NCBI RefSeq assembly: GCF_001908275.1
Contig: NZ_CP018620.1
Location: forward strand, 3,410,001-3,474,000
Direction: 5' to 3'
Length of the DNA stretch: 64,000 bases
Source: Paenibacillus xylanexedens
Lineage (GTDB): Bacteria > Bacillota > Bacilli > Paenibacillales > Paenibacillaceae
Each line of letters starts with the position of its first letter. Positions within the stretch are counted from its first letter, which is position 1. The notes under the pieces were generated by a model. It was not told where the DNA came from. It worked only from the letters and a program-made list of their open reading frames with translations, and made no database searches. Of the stretch, positions 1 through 9,119 are shown in pieces. The position numbers and the translations under genes are program-made.

Positions 1-1512
1 ATGCTCGAAGCAATCATGTTTGGACATGATGAGATCCAAAACATTATTGCTGTAATCGAACAACTCGTCCAAGTTGCTGGAAAAGAAAAAATGGCTGTTA
101 AGTTGCGTACCGTTAATGCTGAAGTTAACAACAGTGTGCGTGAATTCGCCAGCGCTCGTCTGGTCGAAGCGGTTAAAATCGCCGAGAAGCATGCTCGTCA
201 AGATGCAATCGATGTAGTGAATGACGAAACCGTTGCTCACTTTGAAGAGAAATATATCGAAAGTCCGGAATTGTTCAAAGACGTGAAGGAAGTTCTGCAC
301 GATATCGTCAAAGAAGAAGTGCGCCGTCTGATCACGCATGATAAAGTTCGTCCGGACGGACGTGGACTTGCTGAAATTCGCCCAATTGAATGTGATACAT
401 CTCTGCTGCCACGTGCACATGGTACAGGACTGTTTACACGCGGTCAAACGCAAGCACTTAGCGTTTGTACACTTGGTGCACTGGGTGATGTTCAGATTTT
501 GGACGGAATCAGTCTTGAAGAAACGAAACGATTCATGCATCACTATAACTTCCCACCATTCAGCGTAGGCGAAGCGCGTCCATTGCGTGCTCCAGGTCGT
601 CGCGAAATCGGACATGGTGCTCTGGGTGAGCGCGCGCTTTCTAAAGTGATTCCTTCCGAAACGGATTTCCCATACACGATTCGTTTGGTATCTGAAGTTC
701 TGGAATCCAACGGCTCATCATCTCAGGCAAGTATCTGTGCCAGCACTTTAGCTATGATGGATGCAGGTGTACCAATCAAAGCTCCAGTTGCGGGTGTAGC
801 TATGGGTCTGATCAAAGATGGAGATCATGTATCCATTCTGAGTGATATTCAAGGTATGGAAGATCACCTCGGTGACATGGACTTTAAAGTAGCTGGAACA
901 CCTGAAGGTGTAACTGCAATTCAAATGGACATCAAAATTGCTGGTATTAATCGTCAAATTTTGTCTGATGCATTGGCGCAAGCCAAAGAAGGTCGTATGC
1001 ACATTTTGGGCAAAATGAACGAAATTTTGAAAACTCCACGTGAGCAGTTATCACAATATGCGCCTAAAATTACAACGATGCATATCAATCCGGACAAAAT
1101 CCGTGATGTTATCGGTGCAGGTGGTAAAATTATCAATAAAATCATCGAAGAAACCGGTGTTAAAATTGATATTGAACAGGATGGACGTGTCTTTATCGCT
1201 TCTTCTAACCAAGAGATGAATGATAAAGCCAAAGCGATCATCGAAGGTATTGTGCGCGAAGTATTGGTCGGCGAGATTTATGTCGGCAAAGTAAAACGCG
1301 TAGAAAAATTCGGTGCATTTGTTGAAGTACTTCCGAACAAAGAAGGTCTGGTACACATCTCGCAACTGTCAACTGAACGTGTTGCCAAAGTGGAAGATGT
1401 TGTAGCTATCGGTGATTCCATTACGGTAAAAGTAACGGAAATTGACCCACAAGGTCGAATCAACTTGTCCCGTAAAGCAGTTTTGACTGCTGAAGCTCCG
1501 GCTCAATCCTAG
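1..1512 (+). CDS. pnp: Polynucleotide phosphorylase, C-terminal part (5' end outside window)
   Basis: PNPase degrades RNA 3' to 5' by phosphorolysis and works with RNase Y and RNase J, both also in this window. The visible 503 residues cover the end of the first RNase PH domain, the alpha-helical linker, the second RNase PH domain, a KH domain with the GAGG loop ([10 protein letters not shown], about residues 368-378) and an S1 domain near residues 425-490. Family members are about 700 residues, so roughly 200 codons lie upstream. The ATG at base 1 is an internal methionine, not the start. It is followed at once by a terminator, and the gene order fits B. subtilis. Confidence 0.97.
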   Translation: MLEAIMFGHDEIQNIIAVIEQLVQVAGKEKMAVKLRTVNAEVNNSVREFASARLVEAVKIAEKHARQDAIDVVNDETVAHFEEKYIESPELFKDVKEVLHDIVKEEVRRLITHDKVRPDGRGLAEIRPIECDTSLLPRAHGTGLFTRGQTQALSVCTLGALGDVQILDGISLEETKRFMHHYNFPPFSVGEARPLRAPGRREIGHGALGERALSKVIPSETDFPYTIRLVSEVLESNGSSSQASICASTLAMMDAGVPIKAPVAGVAMGLIKDGDHVSILSDIQGMEDHLGDMDFKVAGTPEGVTAIQMDIKIAGINRQILSDALAQAKEGRMHILGKMNEILKTPREQLSQYAPKITTMHINPDKIRDVIGAGGKIINKIIEETGVKIDIEQDGRVFIASSNQEMNDKAKAIIEGIVREVLVGEIYVGKVKRVEKFGAFVEVLPNKEGLVHISQLSTERVAKVEDVVAIGDSITVKVTEIDPQGRINLSRKAVLTAEAPAQS

Positions 1513-1551
1513 GATACCGAAGCGACAGGTTATAAATGGATAGATTGAATG

Positions 1552-1585
1552 AAGAGACAGAATGTGAATTTCTGGCTCTTTTTTT
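1552..1585 (+). terminator. Terminator after pnp
   Basis: Hairpin of AAGAG-CAGAA with TTCTG-CTCTT (one internal mismatch) followed by a run of T, 40 bases after the pnp stop. Confidence 0.8.
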
Positions 1586-1629
1586 AACGTTTAAATACGT
1601 AAAGCAAGGATGAAACCATGGCTTAGCAT

Positions 1630-1658
1630 TCATATTTTTGCCCTTGTCCTCATATGAT
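1630..1658 (+). promoter_or_regulatory. Candidate sigma-E promoter of ylxY-like gene
   Basis: TCATATT at 1630-1636 matches the sigma-E -35 consensus KMATATT. After 14 bases, CATATGAT at 1651-1658 resembles the -10 CATACAMT (6 of 8). The site is 30 bases before the start of the deacetylase-like gene. A mother-cell promoter would suit a sporulation-related envelope protein. This is inference from the motif only. Confidence 0.5.
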
Positions 1659-1687
1659 GGGGACAAAGACGGCGGGAGGATGGAGCT

Positions 1688-2683
1688 GTGGGAAACCAAT
1701 CCAAAAAGCTGGCGGCTGTTCTGGCGGGTGTGACTGCGGTCATATTGATCGGACAAGTTGGCAGTGTACGTACATACATTACGGAGATCCGTGATGGGCC
1801 AGGTACGCAAAATGCTTTTGACATGTTTAAGGAAGCAACTGGAGAAGATGCGCTGTTGTCTGCGATTCGGGATAAAGCGGCTGAAACGAAAATTGCTTCG
1901 GTAAATGCTAGAGTGGATCGGGTATGGAAAGCGATTCCTGGTTATAATGGCATGGAGATTGATGTGGAAGCGACATACCGTAAAGCGCTGAGTGGAACGT
2001 TGAATACCAAAATAGCGTATGTCTACCGTCAGATTGAGCCGGAGATCCAGCTTAAGGATTTGGGTGCACATCCGATCTATCGGGGGAATGCAAACAAACC
2101 GATGGTTTCTTTTATGATTAATGTGGCGTGGGGGAACGAGTACATTAAACCGATGCTGGATACGCTCGATGCCGAGAAAGTGAAGGCTACTTTTTTTCTG
2201 GATGGAAGTTGGTTAAGCAAAAATGTTGAACTGGCCAAAGAAATTCAGAAGCGTGGGCATGAGATGTCCAACCATGCATATTCTCACCCTAATATGAGTC
2301 GATTGAGCGCAGAACGGGCCAAGCTGGAAATTAGCAAAACCCAGGATCTACTCCATAAAACACTGGGCGTAGAGAATCGTTGGTTTGCTCCGCCATCCGG
2401 TGACTTTAATCAGAAGACCGTTGACATTGCTTCATCCATGGGACTGCACACCGTGTTATGGACAGTAGATACTGTGGATTGGCGTAAGCCAAGCCCGGAT
2501 GCCGTTGTTGCCAAAATTGCAAAAAATACCGAGGCTGGAACGTTAATTCTAATGCACCCTACAGCTGCTTCTTCGGGAGCTTTAGAGGGCATGATTCAAT
2601 CCATACGGGCCAAAGGTTTGGTGCTCGGAACAGTAAGTGAGACGCTGTCTTCGGAACGTGTAAATACGTCTGCGGTTGAGTGA
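1688..2683 (+). CDS. ylxY: YlxY-like NodB-domain protein (polysaccharide deacetylase family, probably atypical)
   Basis: A membrane-anchored protein of 331 residues with a GTG start preceded by GGGAGGA. Residues 8-28 form a hydrophobic signal anchor and about 135-325 a NodB fold. The position after pnp and before an M16 peptidase matches ylxY of B. subtilis. The usual first motif with two aspartates (TFDDG) reads SFMINVAWGN, so the metal and catalytic Asp pair is missing. Later family motifs persist in altered form (NHAYSH, FAPPSGDFN, LWTVDTVDW, LMHP). Family membership is clear; classical chitin or peptidoglycan deacetylase activity is doubtful. It is probably sporulation-related. Confidence 0.88.
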   Translation: MGNQSKKLAAVLAGVTAVILIGQVGSVRTYITEIRDGPGTQNAFDMFKEATGEDALLSAIRDKAAETKIASVNARVDRVWKAIPGYNGMEIDVEATYRKALSGTLNTKIAYVYRQIEPEIQLKDLGAHPIYRGNANKPMVSFMINVAWGNEYIKPMLDTLDAEKVKATFFLDGSWLSKNVELAKEIQKRGHEMSNHAYSHPNMSRLSAERAKLEISKTQDLLHKTLGVENRWFAPPSGDFNQKTVDIASSMGLHTVLWTVDTVDWRKPSPDAVVAKIAKNTEAGTLILMHPTAASSGALEGMIQSIRAKGLVLGTVSETLSSERVNTSAVE

Positions 2684-2782
2684 ACGTTGTTTTTTTGTTA
2701 ATATCAAACAGTTGGAACCAAATGTCGATTTCAATTTCAAGGTTGAGATCAAGGCAATTATAGAGATGTAGGAGGGCCAACC

Positions 2783-4066
2783 ATGAAAAAAATTCAGCTG
2801 GGCAATGGCCTCAGAGTTGTCATGGAACAGATACCGACCTGCCGTTCTGTGTCTTTCGGAATATGGGTCAAGACAGGTTCGCGCAATGAGCAACCTGCAA
2901 GTAACGGAGTATCACATTTTATTGAACACATGTTATTCAAGGGAACAGATCGTTATGATGCCAAGGCGATTGCGGAGCAGTTCGATGCGATTGGCGGTAA
3001 CGTGAACGCATTCACTTCCAAAGAATACACGTGTTATTATGCTAAAGTATTGGATGAACATTTGCCGATTGCGGTTGATGTATTGTCTGATATGTTTTTC
3101 CGCTCCAAAATGGATGATGGTGAATTGATCAAGGAGAAAAACGTCATTCTGGAAGAAATCTCGATGTATGAAGATACGCCTGATGATATGGTTCATGATC
3201 TGATGGCCTTGGCCGCCTATGGTGAGCATCCACTCGCATACCCAATCCTGGGTACAGAAGAACGTCTCAAAGCGATGGATTCCAGTCATCTGCGTGCATA
3301 TATGAAGGAGCACTACACGATTGAGAATACAGTCATTAGTATCGCGGGTAATATTGATGACAGTGTAATCGATCTGATGGAGAAGCATTTTGGTGCTTTT
3401 GATGTAAATGGAGTAACGGAAGCAGTCACGATGCCAGCCTTCCAAAGCGGACAGCTCTTTCACAAAAAGAAAACGGAACAGAATCATATCTGTATCTCGT
3501 TCCCGGGCTGTAAAATCGGAGATCCGCTGCAATTCGCTATGGTTGTTCTGAATAACGCCATTGGTGGAGGCATGAGCTCCAGACTGTTCCAGGAAATTCG
3601 TGAGAAACGGGGTCTTGCGTACTCCGTGTATTCCTATCATAGCTCTCATGCAGACAGCGGACTTTTCACGATATACGCGGGTACAGCACCGAAACAGACC
3701 AAAGAAGTGCTCGATCTGACCAAAGAGGTTCTACGCGACCTAGCTGTTAACGGCTTGTCCGAAGATGAACTTCGTAAAGGAAAAGAACAGCTGAAAGGCA
3801 GCTTGATTCTAAGCTTGGAAAGCACAGGCAGTCGCATGAATCGTCTGGGTAAAAACGAGCTCATGCTGGGCAGACACCATACACTGGATGAGATGATTGC
3901 CAAAATTGAGCAAGTTACCATGGACGATATTAACGCGGTACTTGATCTGATGTTTGCTGAACCTTTTGCACTTGCTATGGTTGGCGCTTCAGATAAAACG
4001 ATCGCTGGATTGAGAAGGGATGATTTTGTTGCATTACGTTCAAATACAGAAACTGCCGGGCAATGA
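2783..4066 (+). CDS. Zinc peptidase of the M16 (insulinase) family, MlpA/YmxG-like
   Basis: 427 residues, ATG start after AGGAGGG. The inverted zinc motif HFIEH lies at residues 45-49, with the downstream glutamates in a [13 protein letters not shown] segment near 120-130. The C-terminal half carries the usual M16 region [18 protein letters not shown]. Such proteins are cytoplasmic metallopeptidases related to mitochondrial processing peptidase. In B. subtilis the gene follows ylxY, as here. The physiological substrate is not known from sequence. The 3' end overlaps the next gene (dut) by about 40 bases, which suggests translational coupling. Confidence 0.93.
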   Translation: MKKIQLGNGLRVVMEQIPTCRSVSFGIWVKTGSRNEQPASNGVSHFIEHMLFKGTDRYDAKAIAEQFDAIGGNVNAFTSKEYTCYYAKVLDEHLPIAVDVLSDMFFRSKMDDGELIKEKNVILEEISMYEDTPDDMVHDLMALAAYGEHPLAYPILGTEERLKAMDSSHLRAYMKEHYTIENTVISIAGNIDDSVIDLMEKHFGAFDVNGVTEAVTMPAFQSGQLFHKKKTEQNHICISFPGCKIGDPLQFAMVVLNNAIGGGMSSRLFQEIREKRGLAYSVYSYHSSHADSGLFTIYAGTAPKQTKEVLDLTKEVLRDLAVNGLSEDELRKGKEQLKGSLILSLESTGSRMNRLGKNELMLGRHHTLDEMIAKIEQVTMDDINAVLDLMFAEPFALAMVGASDKTIAGLRRDDFVALRSNTETAGQ

Positions 4067-4472
4067 AGATATTAAACTGCCTCAAAAAATGTCGGAGCTG
4101 GCATCCGGCTTTGATGTAGTAGCTGCACTCCAGGAAGATGTTGTACTGCAACCGGGTCAGCGTACGCTGATTCCTACCGGACTTGCGATGGCAATGCCAG
4201 CTGGATTGGAAGCACAGATCCGTCCTCGGAGCGGACTGGCTTTCAAACATGGTATTACTTGCCTCAACACACCGGGGACCATTGATGCAGATTATCGCGG
4301 AGAAGTTAAAGTGCTGTTGATTAATCTGGGTCAGGAACCGTTCACGATTGTACGGGGAGAGCGCATCGCACAGATCGTCTTCCAGACCGTGCCTGCGGTT
4401 GAATTGACGGAAGTGAATGAACTTTCGGAAACGGTACGTGGTGAAGGCGGATTCGGTCATACAGGGAAATAA
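4029..4472 (+). CDS. dut: Deoxyuridine 5'-triphosphate nucleotidohydrolase (dUTPase)
   Basis: Converts dUTP to dUMP and pyrophosphate, keeping uracil out of DNA and feeding dTMP synthesis. Trimeric dUTPase motifs are visible: RPRSGLAFK (motif 2), the sugar-selecting loop [13 protein letters not shown] (motif 3), GERIAQIVF (motif 4) and a C-terminal GEGGFGHTG arm (motif 5). The start is uncertain: an in-frame ATG at 4020 sits directly on the ribosome site GAGAAGGG (4012-4019), while TTG at 4026 or 4029 has better spacing (6 or 9 bases). TTG 4029 is chosen, giving 147 residues. It overlaps the peptidase gene upstream and is followed by a terminator. Confidence 0.93.
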   Translation: MHYVQIQKLPGNEDIKLPQKMSELASGFDVVAALQEDVVLQPGQRTLIPTGLAMAMPAGLEAQIRPRSGLAFKHGITCLNTPGTIDADYRGEVKVLLINLGQEPFTIVRGERIAQIVFQTVPAVELTEVNELSETVRGEGGFGHTGK

Positions 4473-4496
4473 GCAGCGTAAATATACTCATTCTTT

Positions 4497-4528
4497 AGAG
4501 TCGTCCCTGACAGGGGCGGCTCTTTTTT
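4497..4528 (+). terminator. Terminator after dut
   Basis: AGAGTCGTCCCTG pairs with CAGGGGCGGCTCT around a short loop, followed by TTTTTT. Confidence 0.9.
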
Positions 4529-4567
4529 ACGTTTGAGAAACAGACGGTGGAATGCAATTATTGTTTT

Positions 4568-4596
4568 CACCCCCCTGTGGGCCCCTGCATACGATA
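4568..4596 (+). promoter_or_regulatory. Candidate sigma-K promoter of dpaAB
   Basis: CACC at 4568-4571 and CATACGATA at 4588-4596, spaced by 16 bases, match the sigma-K pattern (mACm, then CATAnnnTA). The spoVF operon of B. subtilis is transcribed by sigma-K in the mother cell, so this fits the genes that follow. Confidence 0.7.
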
Positions 4597-4629
4597 AGGC
4601 ATACATGTGGTGAAAGGAGTGACGTCCCG

Positions 4630-5529
4630 ATGCTGACCGGAGTCCGGATTGTAGTCCTGGGCGGAGATGCGCGGCAGCTTGAAGTCATTCAAAAGTGCGC
4701 TGAGCTGGATGCAACGGTAAGTGTGGTGGGTTTCGATAAAATAGAGCGTTCCATTCCAGGGATCGAGCACCAGGAACTGGAGGATGAAGTGTTTGCTTCC
4801 GCAGATGTACTTGTACTGCCTGTCGTCGGTTGCGATGAGCAGGGAAAAGTAAGTACTTCATTCAGTGACACACCGATCTATTTGAAAAAGGAACATATTG
4901 CAGCATTACCAGAGCATTGTATTGTGTTCACAGGTATGGCAAAGCCGTTCTTGCGCGAACTTTGTCTTGAAAATGGGCTGCGACTTGTTGAAGTACTTGA
5001 TCGTGATGATATTGCACTTTATAACTCTATTCCAACAGCTGAGGGAGCCATCGCCATAGCTATTCGGGAGACGGACTTCACAATCCATGGTTCGGAATGC
5101 ATTGTGCTTGGCATTGGTCGAACAGGATTCACAATGGCCAAAACACTGCAGGGACTTGGAGCAAATGTGCGGGTGGGAATCAGGCGGGAAGAGGATGCTG
5201 CCCGCGCTACAATAATGGGCTGGAAGCCTTTCATGACAACGGATTTGGCCGCTCAGACCGGGGAAGTTGACTTGCTTTTTAATACGATACCGACTATGAT
5301 AATCACAGCACAAATCCTGTCCAGAATGCCGCAAAAGGCTGTCATTATCGACCTCGCATCCGCTCCTGGCGGCTGTGATTTCAGGTATGCCGACAAACGC
5401 GGTATCAAAGCGCTACTTGCGCCAGGCCTCCCCGGCATTGTTGCTCCCAAAACGGCTGGCGGCATTATTGCCGACGCGTTGATCCGTTTGCTTTTGGAAG
5501 AACAGAACGCACGGGAGGTTAAATCATGA
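4630..5529 (+). CDS. dpaA: Dipicolinate synthase subunit A
   Basis: With DpaB it oxidises dihydrodipicolinate, made by DapA, to dipicolinic acid, the calcium chelator of the spore core. It acts in the mother cell. The 299-residue length equals that of B. subtilis SpoVFA. The ATG at 4630 is chosen because AAAGGAGTGA lies just before it; an upstream in-frame ATG at 4552 would lie within the promoter region. The C-terminal half has a dinucleotide-binding motif (VLGIGRTGFTMA, about residue 160). The stop overlaps the dpaB start as ATGA. Confidence 0.95.
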   Translation: MLTGVRIVVLGGDARQLEVIQKCAELDATVSVVGFDKIERSIPGIEHQELEDEVFASADVLVLPVVGCDEQGKVSTSFSDTPIYLKKEHIAALPEHCIVFTGMAKPFLRELCLENGLRLVEVLDRDDIALYNSIPTAEGAIAIAIRETDFTIHGSECIVLGIGRTGFTMAKTLQGLGANVRVGIRREEDAARATIMGWKPFMTTDLAAQTGEVDLLFNTIPTMIITAQILSRMPQKAVIIDLASAPGGCDFRYADKRGIKALLAPGLPGIVAPKTAGGIIADALIRLLLEEQNAREVKS

Positions 5530-6122
5530 ACTGGCAGGGAAAAACGGTAGGTTATGCAATTACGGGTTCTCATTGTACGTTTGAAGAGGTTATGCCGGTA
5601 ATTAGCCGCTTCGTAGCTGAAGGTGCCAACGTCATTCCAATTATTTCGAATTCGGTTCTGACGACGGATACACGCTTTGGTACGGCGCAAAATTGGCAAA
5701 AACAGTTGAAAGATATAACAGGTAATGATATCATTTCTACAATTGTTGAAGCGGAGCCATTAGGGCCTTCCAAGCTGCTTGATGTGCTGGTTATTGCTCC
5801 ATGCACAGGGAATACAACAAGCAAGCTGGCTAATGCGATGACCGACAGTCCAGTGCTAATGGCAGCCAAAGCGCAGATGCGCAATCAGCGTCCGCTTGTG
5901 CTCGCGATTTCCACGAATGACGGTCTGGGCTTGAATGCTGCGAATATCGCCAAATTGCTTGTGGCTAAATACTTGTATTTTGTGCCATTTGGGCAAGACG
6001 ATCCAGTGAAAAAACCAAACTCGTTAGTCGCCAAAATGGAATTGATTCCAGAGGCTTGCTGGAGTGCTCTTGAGGGCAAACAGTTGCAGCCGATGATTGT
6101 GGAGCGTTCTTCACAGGCTTGA
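5526..6122 (+). CDS. dpaB: Dipicolinate synthase subunit B (flavoprotein family)
   Basis: 198 residues of the flavoprotein / phosphopantothenoylcysteine decarboxylase fold, partner of DpaA in dipicolinic acid synthesis. Visible features are the N-terminal GYAITGSHCTFEEVMP, the loop VIAPCTGNTTSKLANAMTD and LVLAISTNDGLGLNAANIA. It starts inside the dpaA stop (ATGA), with GGAGG 9 bases upstream, so the two are co-translated. In B. subtilis asd follows immediately; here no coding gene follows for 377 bases. Confidence 0.95.
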   Translation: MNWQGKTVGYAITGSHCTFEEVMPVISRFVAEGANVIPIISNSVLTTDTRFGTAQNWQKQLKDITGNDIISTIVEAEPLGPSKLLDVLVIAPCTGNTTSKLANAMTDSPVLMAAKAQMRNQRPLVLAISTNDGLGLNAANIAKLLVAKYLYFVPFGQDDPVKKPNSLVAKMELIPEACWSALEGKQLQPMIVERSSQA

Positions 6123-6255
6123 TGGAACAATGATTTGGTGACAACGTTTATGCGCTTGGAGAAATGAAGAAGGGTTCGAGAGACAAAGAAAATCATGGGG
6201 GACGATATGCTGGATTGAACAGCTACTATGTCCACGTTCCTGTCTATAAGGCATT

Positions 6256-6432
6256 CCTGCTTGCGGGCAGTACAGGTTAAGCAAGCGGGAGAGGTCTATT
6301 GTGAATGTATGCATCATGACCTCGATAACAACCGCGACCTTTGATTTGCGATTGTCCAAGACAATTACAAAAAATAAGGAGCGGCATGGAATGCCGTATA
6401 AAATGCTGAAATTATCGCATCAGAACGCTCCC
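6256..6432 (+). other. Structured gap between dpaB and dapG (asd absent)
   Basis: The 377-base gap 6123-6499 has no convincing gene but several inverted repeats in a row. CCTGCTTGC pairs with GCAAGCGGG (6256-6290) and GAGGTC with GACCTC (6291-6323). GGAGCG with CGCTCC (about 6379-6432) encloses two smaller hairpins, giving a possible three-way junction. No T run follows, and no known lysine-riboswitch signature was recognised. It may be the 5' leader of dapG. In B. subtilis the asd gene occupies this place. Confidence 0.45.
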
Positions 6433-6499
6433 TAGAGTGATCCATTTGTTGATTTGACCCGTGTCCAGTCTTCTTGCGTACACAAATGGAGGAATAAAG

Positions 6500-7717
6500 A
6501 TGCGTATCATGGTACAGAAATTCGGAGGCACGTCTCTCTCCACTGTTCAGGCGAGAGAGCATGTGCTCCGTCATGTTAAACGTGAACTTGAAGCAGGATT
6601 GAGTCTGGTCATCGTTGTGTCTGCGATGGGGCGCCGCGGCGAGCCATATGCGACCGATACGTTGCTGGACTGGGCTGCACAGAACGGAAACGCACTATCC
6701 GCACGCGAAAAGGATTTACTGCTGTGCTGTGGTGAAATCATATCGGCGACAACGTTGAGCAGTTTACTCGAACATGAAGGCATTCCAACTACAGTGCTGA
6801 CCGGTGCACAAGCAGGTTTTGTGACGGACGACAATTTCGGGAATGCCCGGATATTGGATGTCCGTCCTGTTCGTGTGTTGGAGCAGCTTCAGCTTGGCCG
6901 TGTCGTTGTTGTAACCGGATTCCAGGGGCAGACAGAGAACGGAGACTTCACGACATTGGGTCGTGGGGGAAGCGATACGTCTGCTACAGCTCTCGGTGCA
7001 GCATTACGTGCTGAAATGGTGGATATCTACACAGATGTGAACGGGATACTCACCGCTGATCCGCGAATTGTTGAGGATGCACGTCCACTGACTGTTGTGA
7101 GTTATGCAGAGATCTGTAACATGGCCCACCACGGGGCCAAAGTAATCCATCCACGTGCGGTTGAGATTGCGATGCAATCCCAGATTCCAGTGCGGGTAAG
7201 ATCTACTTTTGCAGACACGGAAGGAACGCTGGTTACGCATCCGGAAGGATTCCAGGATGTGCAGACAGGCATTGTTGACCGTTATGTAACAGGCATCGCC
7301 TACGTGAGCAATGTAACGCAAATTACGGTGGATGTGCCTGGTGGTGCAGATCGATTGCAACTAAAAGTGTTCAAAACCATGGCTGAGAATTCAATCAGCG
7401 TTGATTTTATTAATGTTACCCCCTCGGGAGTTGTCTATACGGTTTTTGACAGTGATTCCGAGAAAGCAATACAGGTATTGCAGGAGATAGGTCTCAAGCC
7501 ACAAAGCCTGTCCGGTTGTGCCAAAGTGTCCGTCATTGGCGGAGGCATTAATGGTGTACCTGGAATCATGGCTCGAATCGTGGAGTCCTTGACACTGGCA
7601 GACATTCAGATCCTGCAATCGGCAGATTCGAATACAACGATCTGGGTGCTCGTAAAAAAAGAAGATATGGTTCAGGCCCTGAGGGCACTTCACGCCTCAT
7701 TCGAACTTCATTTGTAA
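6500..7717 (+). CDS. dapG: Aspartokinase I (diaminopimelate-type)
   Basis: Phosphorylates aspartate, the first step towards diaminopimelate, lysine, threonine, methionine and dipicolinate. 405 residues, close to the 404 of B. subtilis DapG. The N-terminus has the kinase signature KFGGTSLS, followed by the FTTLGRGGSDTSA region near residue 155 and two C-terminal ACT domains (about 265-405). The ATG at 6500 has GGAGG 7 bases upstream; an in-frame upstream ATG at 6461 lacks one. It precedes dapA, as expected for a diaminopimelate and dipicolinate supply operon. Confidence 0.95.
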   Translation: MRIMVQKFGGTSLSTVQAREHVLRHVKRELEAGLSLVIVVSAMGRRGEPYATDTLLDWAAQNGNALSAREKDLLLCCGEIISATTLSSLLEHEGIPTTVLTGAQAGFVTDDNFGNARILDVRPVRVLEQLQLGRVVVVTGFQGQTENGDFTTLGRGGSDTSATALGAALRAEMVDIYTDVNGILTADPRIVEDARPLTVVSYAEICNMAHHGAKVIHPRAVEIAMQSQIPVRVRSTFADTEGTLVTHPEGFQDVQTGIVDRYVTGIAYVSNVTQITVDVPGGADRLQLKVFKTMAENSISVDFINVTPSGVVYTVFDSDSEKAIQVLQEIGLKPQSLSGCAKVSVIGGGINGVPGIMARIVESLTLADIQILQSADSNTTIWVLVKKEDMVQALRALHASFELHL

Positions 7718-7764
7718 ATAACTGAAGTTAGGGGAGCCAAACCTGTTTTGAAGGAGGAATCGAA

Positions 7765-8643
7765 TTGGACTTTGGAAGATTGATTACAGCAATGGTCACT
7801 CCGTTCAATGAACAAGGAGAGATTCATTGGGAGGAAACGGCACGTCTAATCGACTATCTGATTATAGATCAAAAGTCGGAGACGCTTGTGGTTTCTGGAA
7901 CAACAGGGGAGTCTCCAACACTTAGTGATACTGAGAAAGTTCAATTATTCGAATTTGCAGTGAAACATGCGGCCGGTCGGTGCAAAATTATAGCCGGAAC
8001 GGGAAGCAATAACACGGCACATTCCATCCATTTGACACAGGAAGCTGAACGTGCCGGAGTGGATGGCATGTTGTTGGTTGTTCCGTATTACAACAAACCT
8101 AGCCAAGAAGGTTTGTTCAAACATTTTGAAGCGATTGCAGGCTCCACCAAGCTGCCAATTATGCTCTACAACGTGCCTGGGCGTACAGTAACCAGCCTGT
8201 CAGCAGAGACAACGCTTCGTCTTGCACAGATTCCTAACATCGTCGCTACGAAGGAATGTGCGTCTATGGAGCAGGTTACGCTGATTGCAGCAAGTGCTCC
8301 AGAACATTTCAGAGTTTATTCCGGTGATGATGCTTCAGGCTTACCAGCGATTGCAGTTGGCGCACATGGAATTGTCAGTGTGGCCAGTCATGTTGTAGGG
8401 GCAGAGATGAAGAAAATGATTGATTTGTTCTATGGTGGATCACCTCTTCAGGCTGCTCAGATTCATCAGCAGCTGTTCCCGGTGTTCAAAGGCCTGTTTG
8501 ATTGTCCACAGCCTCTACCGAACCCGGTAGCGGTGAAATATGCGCTGACATTGCGTGGTTTGAACGTTGGCTCCGTACGATTGCCCCTTATTCCGCCAAC
8601 GGAAGAGGAGCAGGTTTATATCAAAGGTTTGCTTAATTTGTAA
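7765..8643 (+). CDS. dapA: 4-hydroxy-tetrahydrodipicolinate synthase
   Basis: Condenses pyruvate with aspartate semialdehyde. The product feeds both lysine and dipicolinic acid. 292 residues, TTG start 7 bases after AAGGAGG. The class I aldolase features are visible: GTTGESPTLS near residue 45, YNKPSQEG near 108, YNVPGRT near 134 and the Schiff-base lysine in IVATKECA near 162. A strong terminator follows, ending the lysine/dipicolinate unit. Confidence 0.96.
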   Translation: MDFGRLITAMVTPFNEQGEIHWEETARLIDYLIIDQKSETLVVSGTTGESPTLSDTEKVQLFEFAVKHAAGRCKIIAGTGSNNTAHSIHLTQEAERAGVDGMLLVVPYYNKPSQEGLFKHFEAIAGSTKLPIMLYNVPGRTVTSLSAETTLRLAQIPNIVATKECASMEQVTLIAASAPEHFRVYSGDDASGLPAIAVGAHGIVSVASHVVGAEMKKMIDLFYGGSPLQAAQIHQQLFPVFKGLFDCPQPLPNPVAVKYALTLRGLNVGSVRLPLIPPTEEEQVYIKGLLNL

Positions 8644-8701
8644 TCATTTTGGTTGTATATGGACTATTTTATTAATCATGGGAATATCCTTCAGATCAGC
8701 A

Positions 8702-8743
8702 AAAGAACCGCTCCTCTTCGTAGAGGCTGCGGTTCTTTTTTTT
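8702..8743 (+). terminator. Terminator after dapA
   Basis: AAGAACCGC and TCCTC pair with GAGG and GCGGTTCTT around a TTCG-type loop; a run of T follows. Confidence 0.9.
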
Positions 8744-8807
8744 ACGAGTAATGTGAGGTTTCTTTTCCACTGCTAAGGGGAAACCTACAGGTTAACGAGA
8801 GAGTGAC

Positions 8808-8837
8808 TTGTTTTTTTTGTTTTTAATCATGTATAAT
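8808..8837 (+). promoter_or_regulatory. Sigma-A promoter and long leader of the RNase J gene
   Basis: TTGTTT, an 18-base spacer and a perfect TATAAT at 8832-8837. The predicted transcript has a leader of about 275 bases (8845-9119) before the gene. I see no known riboswitch, T-run terminator or leader peptide in it. Confidence 0.65.
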
Positions 8838-9119
8838 GATGTCAAGTGACTGGGTGCGGTATTTTTTTGAAATTGAAAGCGACATCGTTTCGTGGTGTAG
8901 CTTTGCGGTGAAAAAGGAAGGAACGGCTAAGAGGGAATTTCAACTCCAACTTGTTGGTCAAAGGGAATAACTTCGAAGAACTTCTTCCAAATATCGTGAA
9001 TAAAGGTGTTCTTTTGCATTCATCCCGATAGGTGGGTATGTGATGTATGGACTACTTTTCTTAACTTACAATAAATAATAAGGTACGACGTCCAACTACC
9101 ATAGGAGGTTTAGATTCAT

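Noticed and set aside
1460..2071. Minus-strand open frame of 203 codons across the pnp/ylxY junction
   Set aside because: Crosses a terminator and a promoter region and overlaps ylxY; composition is that of a shadow frame.
2933..3649. Long antisense open frame of 238 codons opposite the M16 peptidase gene
   Set aside because: It mirrors the codon structure of the plus-strand gene, has no ribosome site and no recognisable protein features.
4552..4629. N-terminal extension of dpaA from ATG 4552
   Set aside because: It would contain the candidate sigma-K promoter, and the ATG at 4630 has a strong ribosome site and gives the family length.
6123..6499. Lysine riboswitch (L-box) before dapG
   Set aside because: The conserved L-box core elements are not present; only unassigned hairpins were seen.
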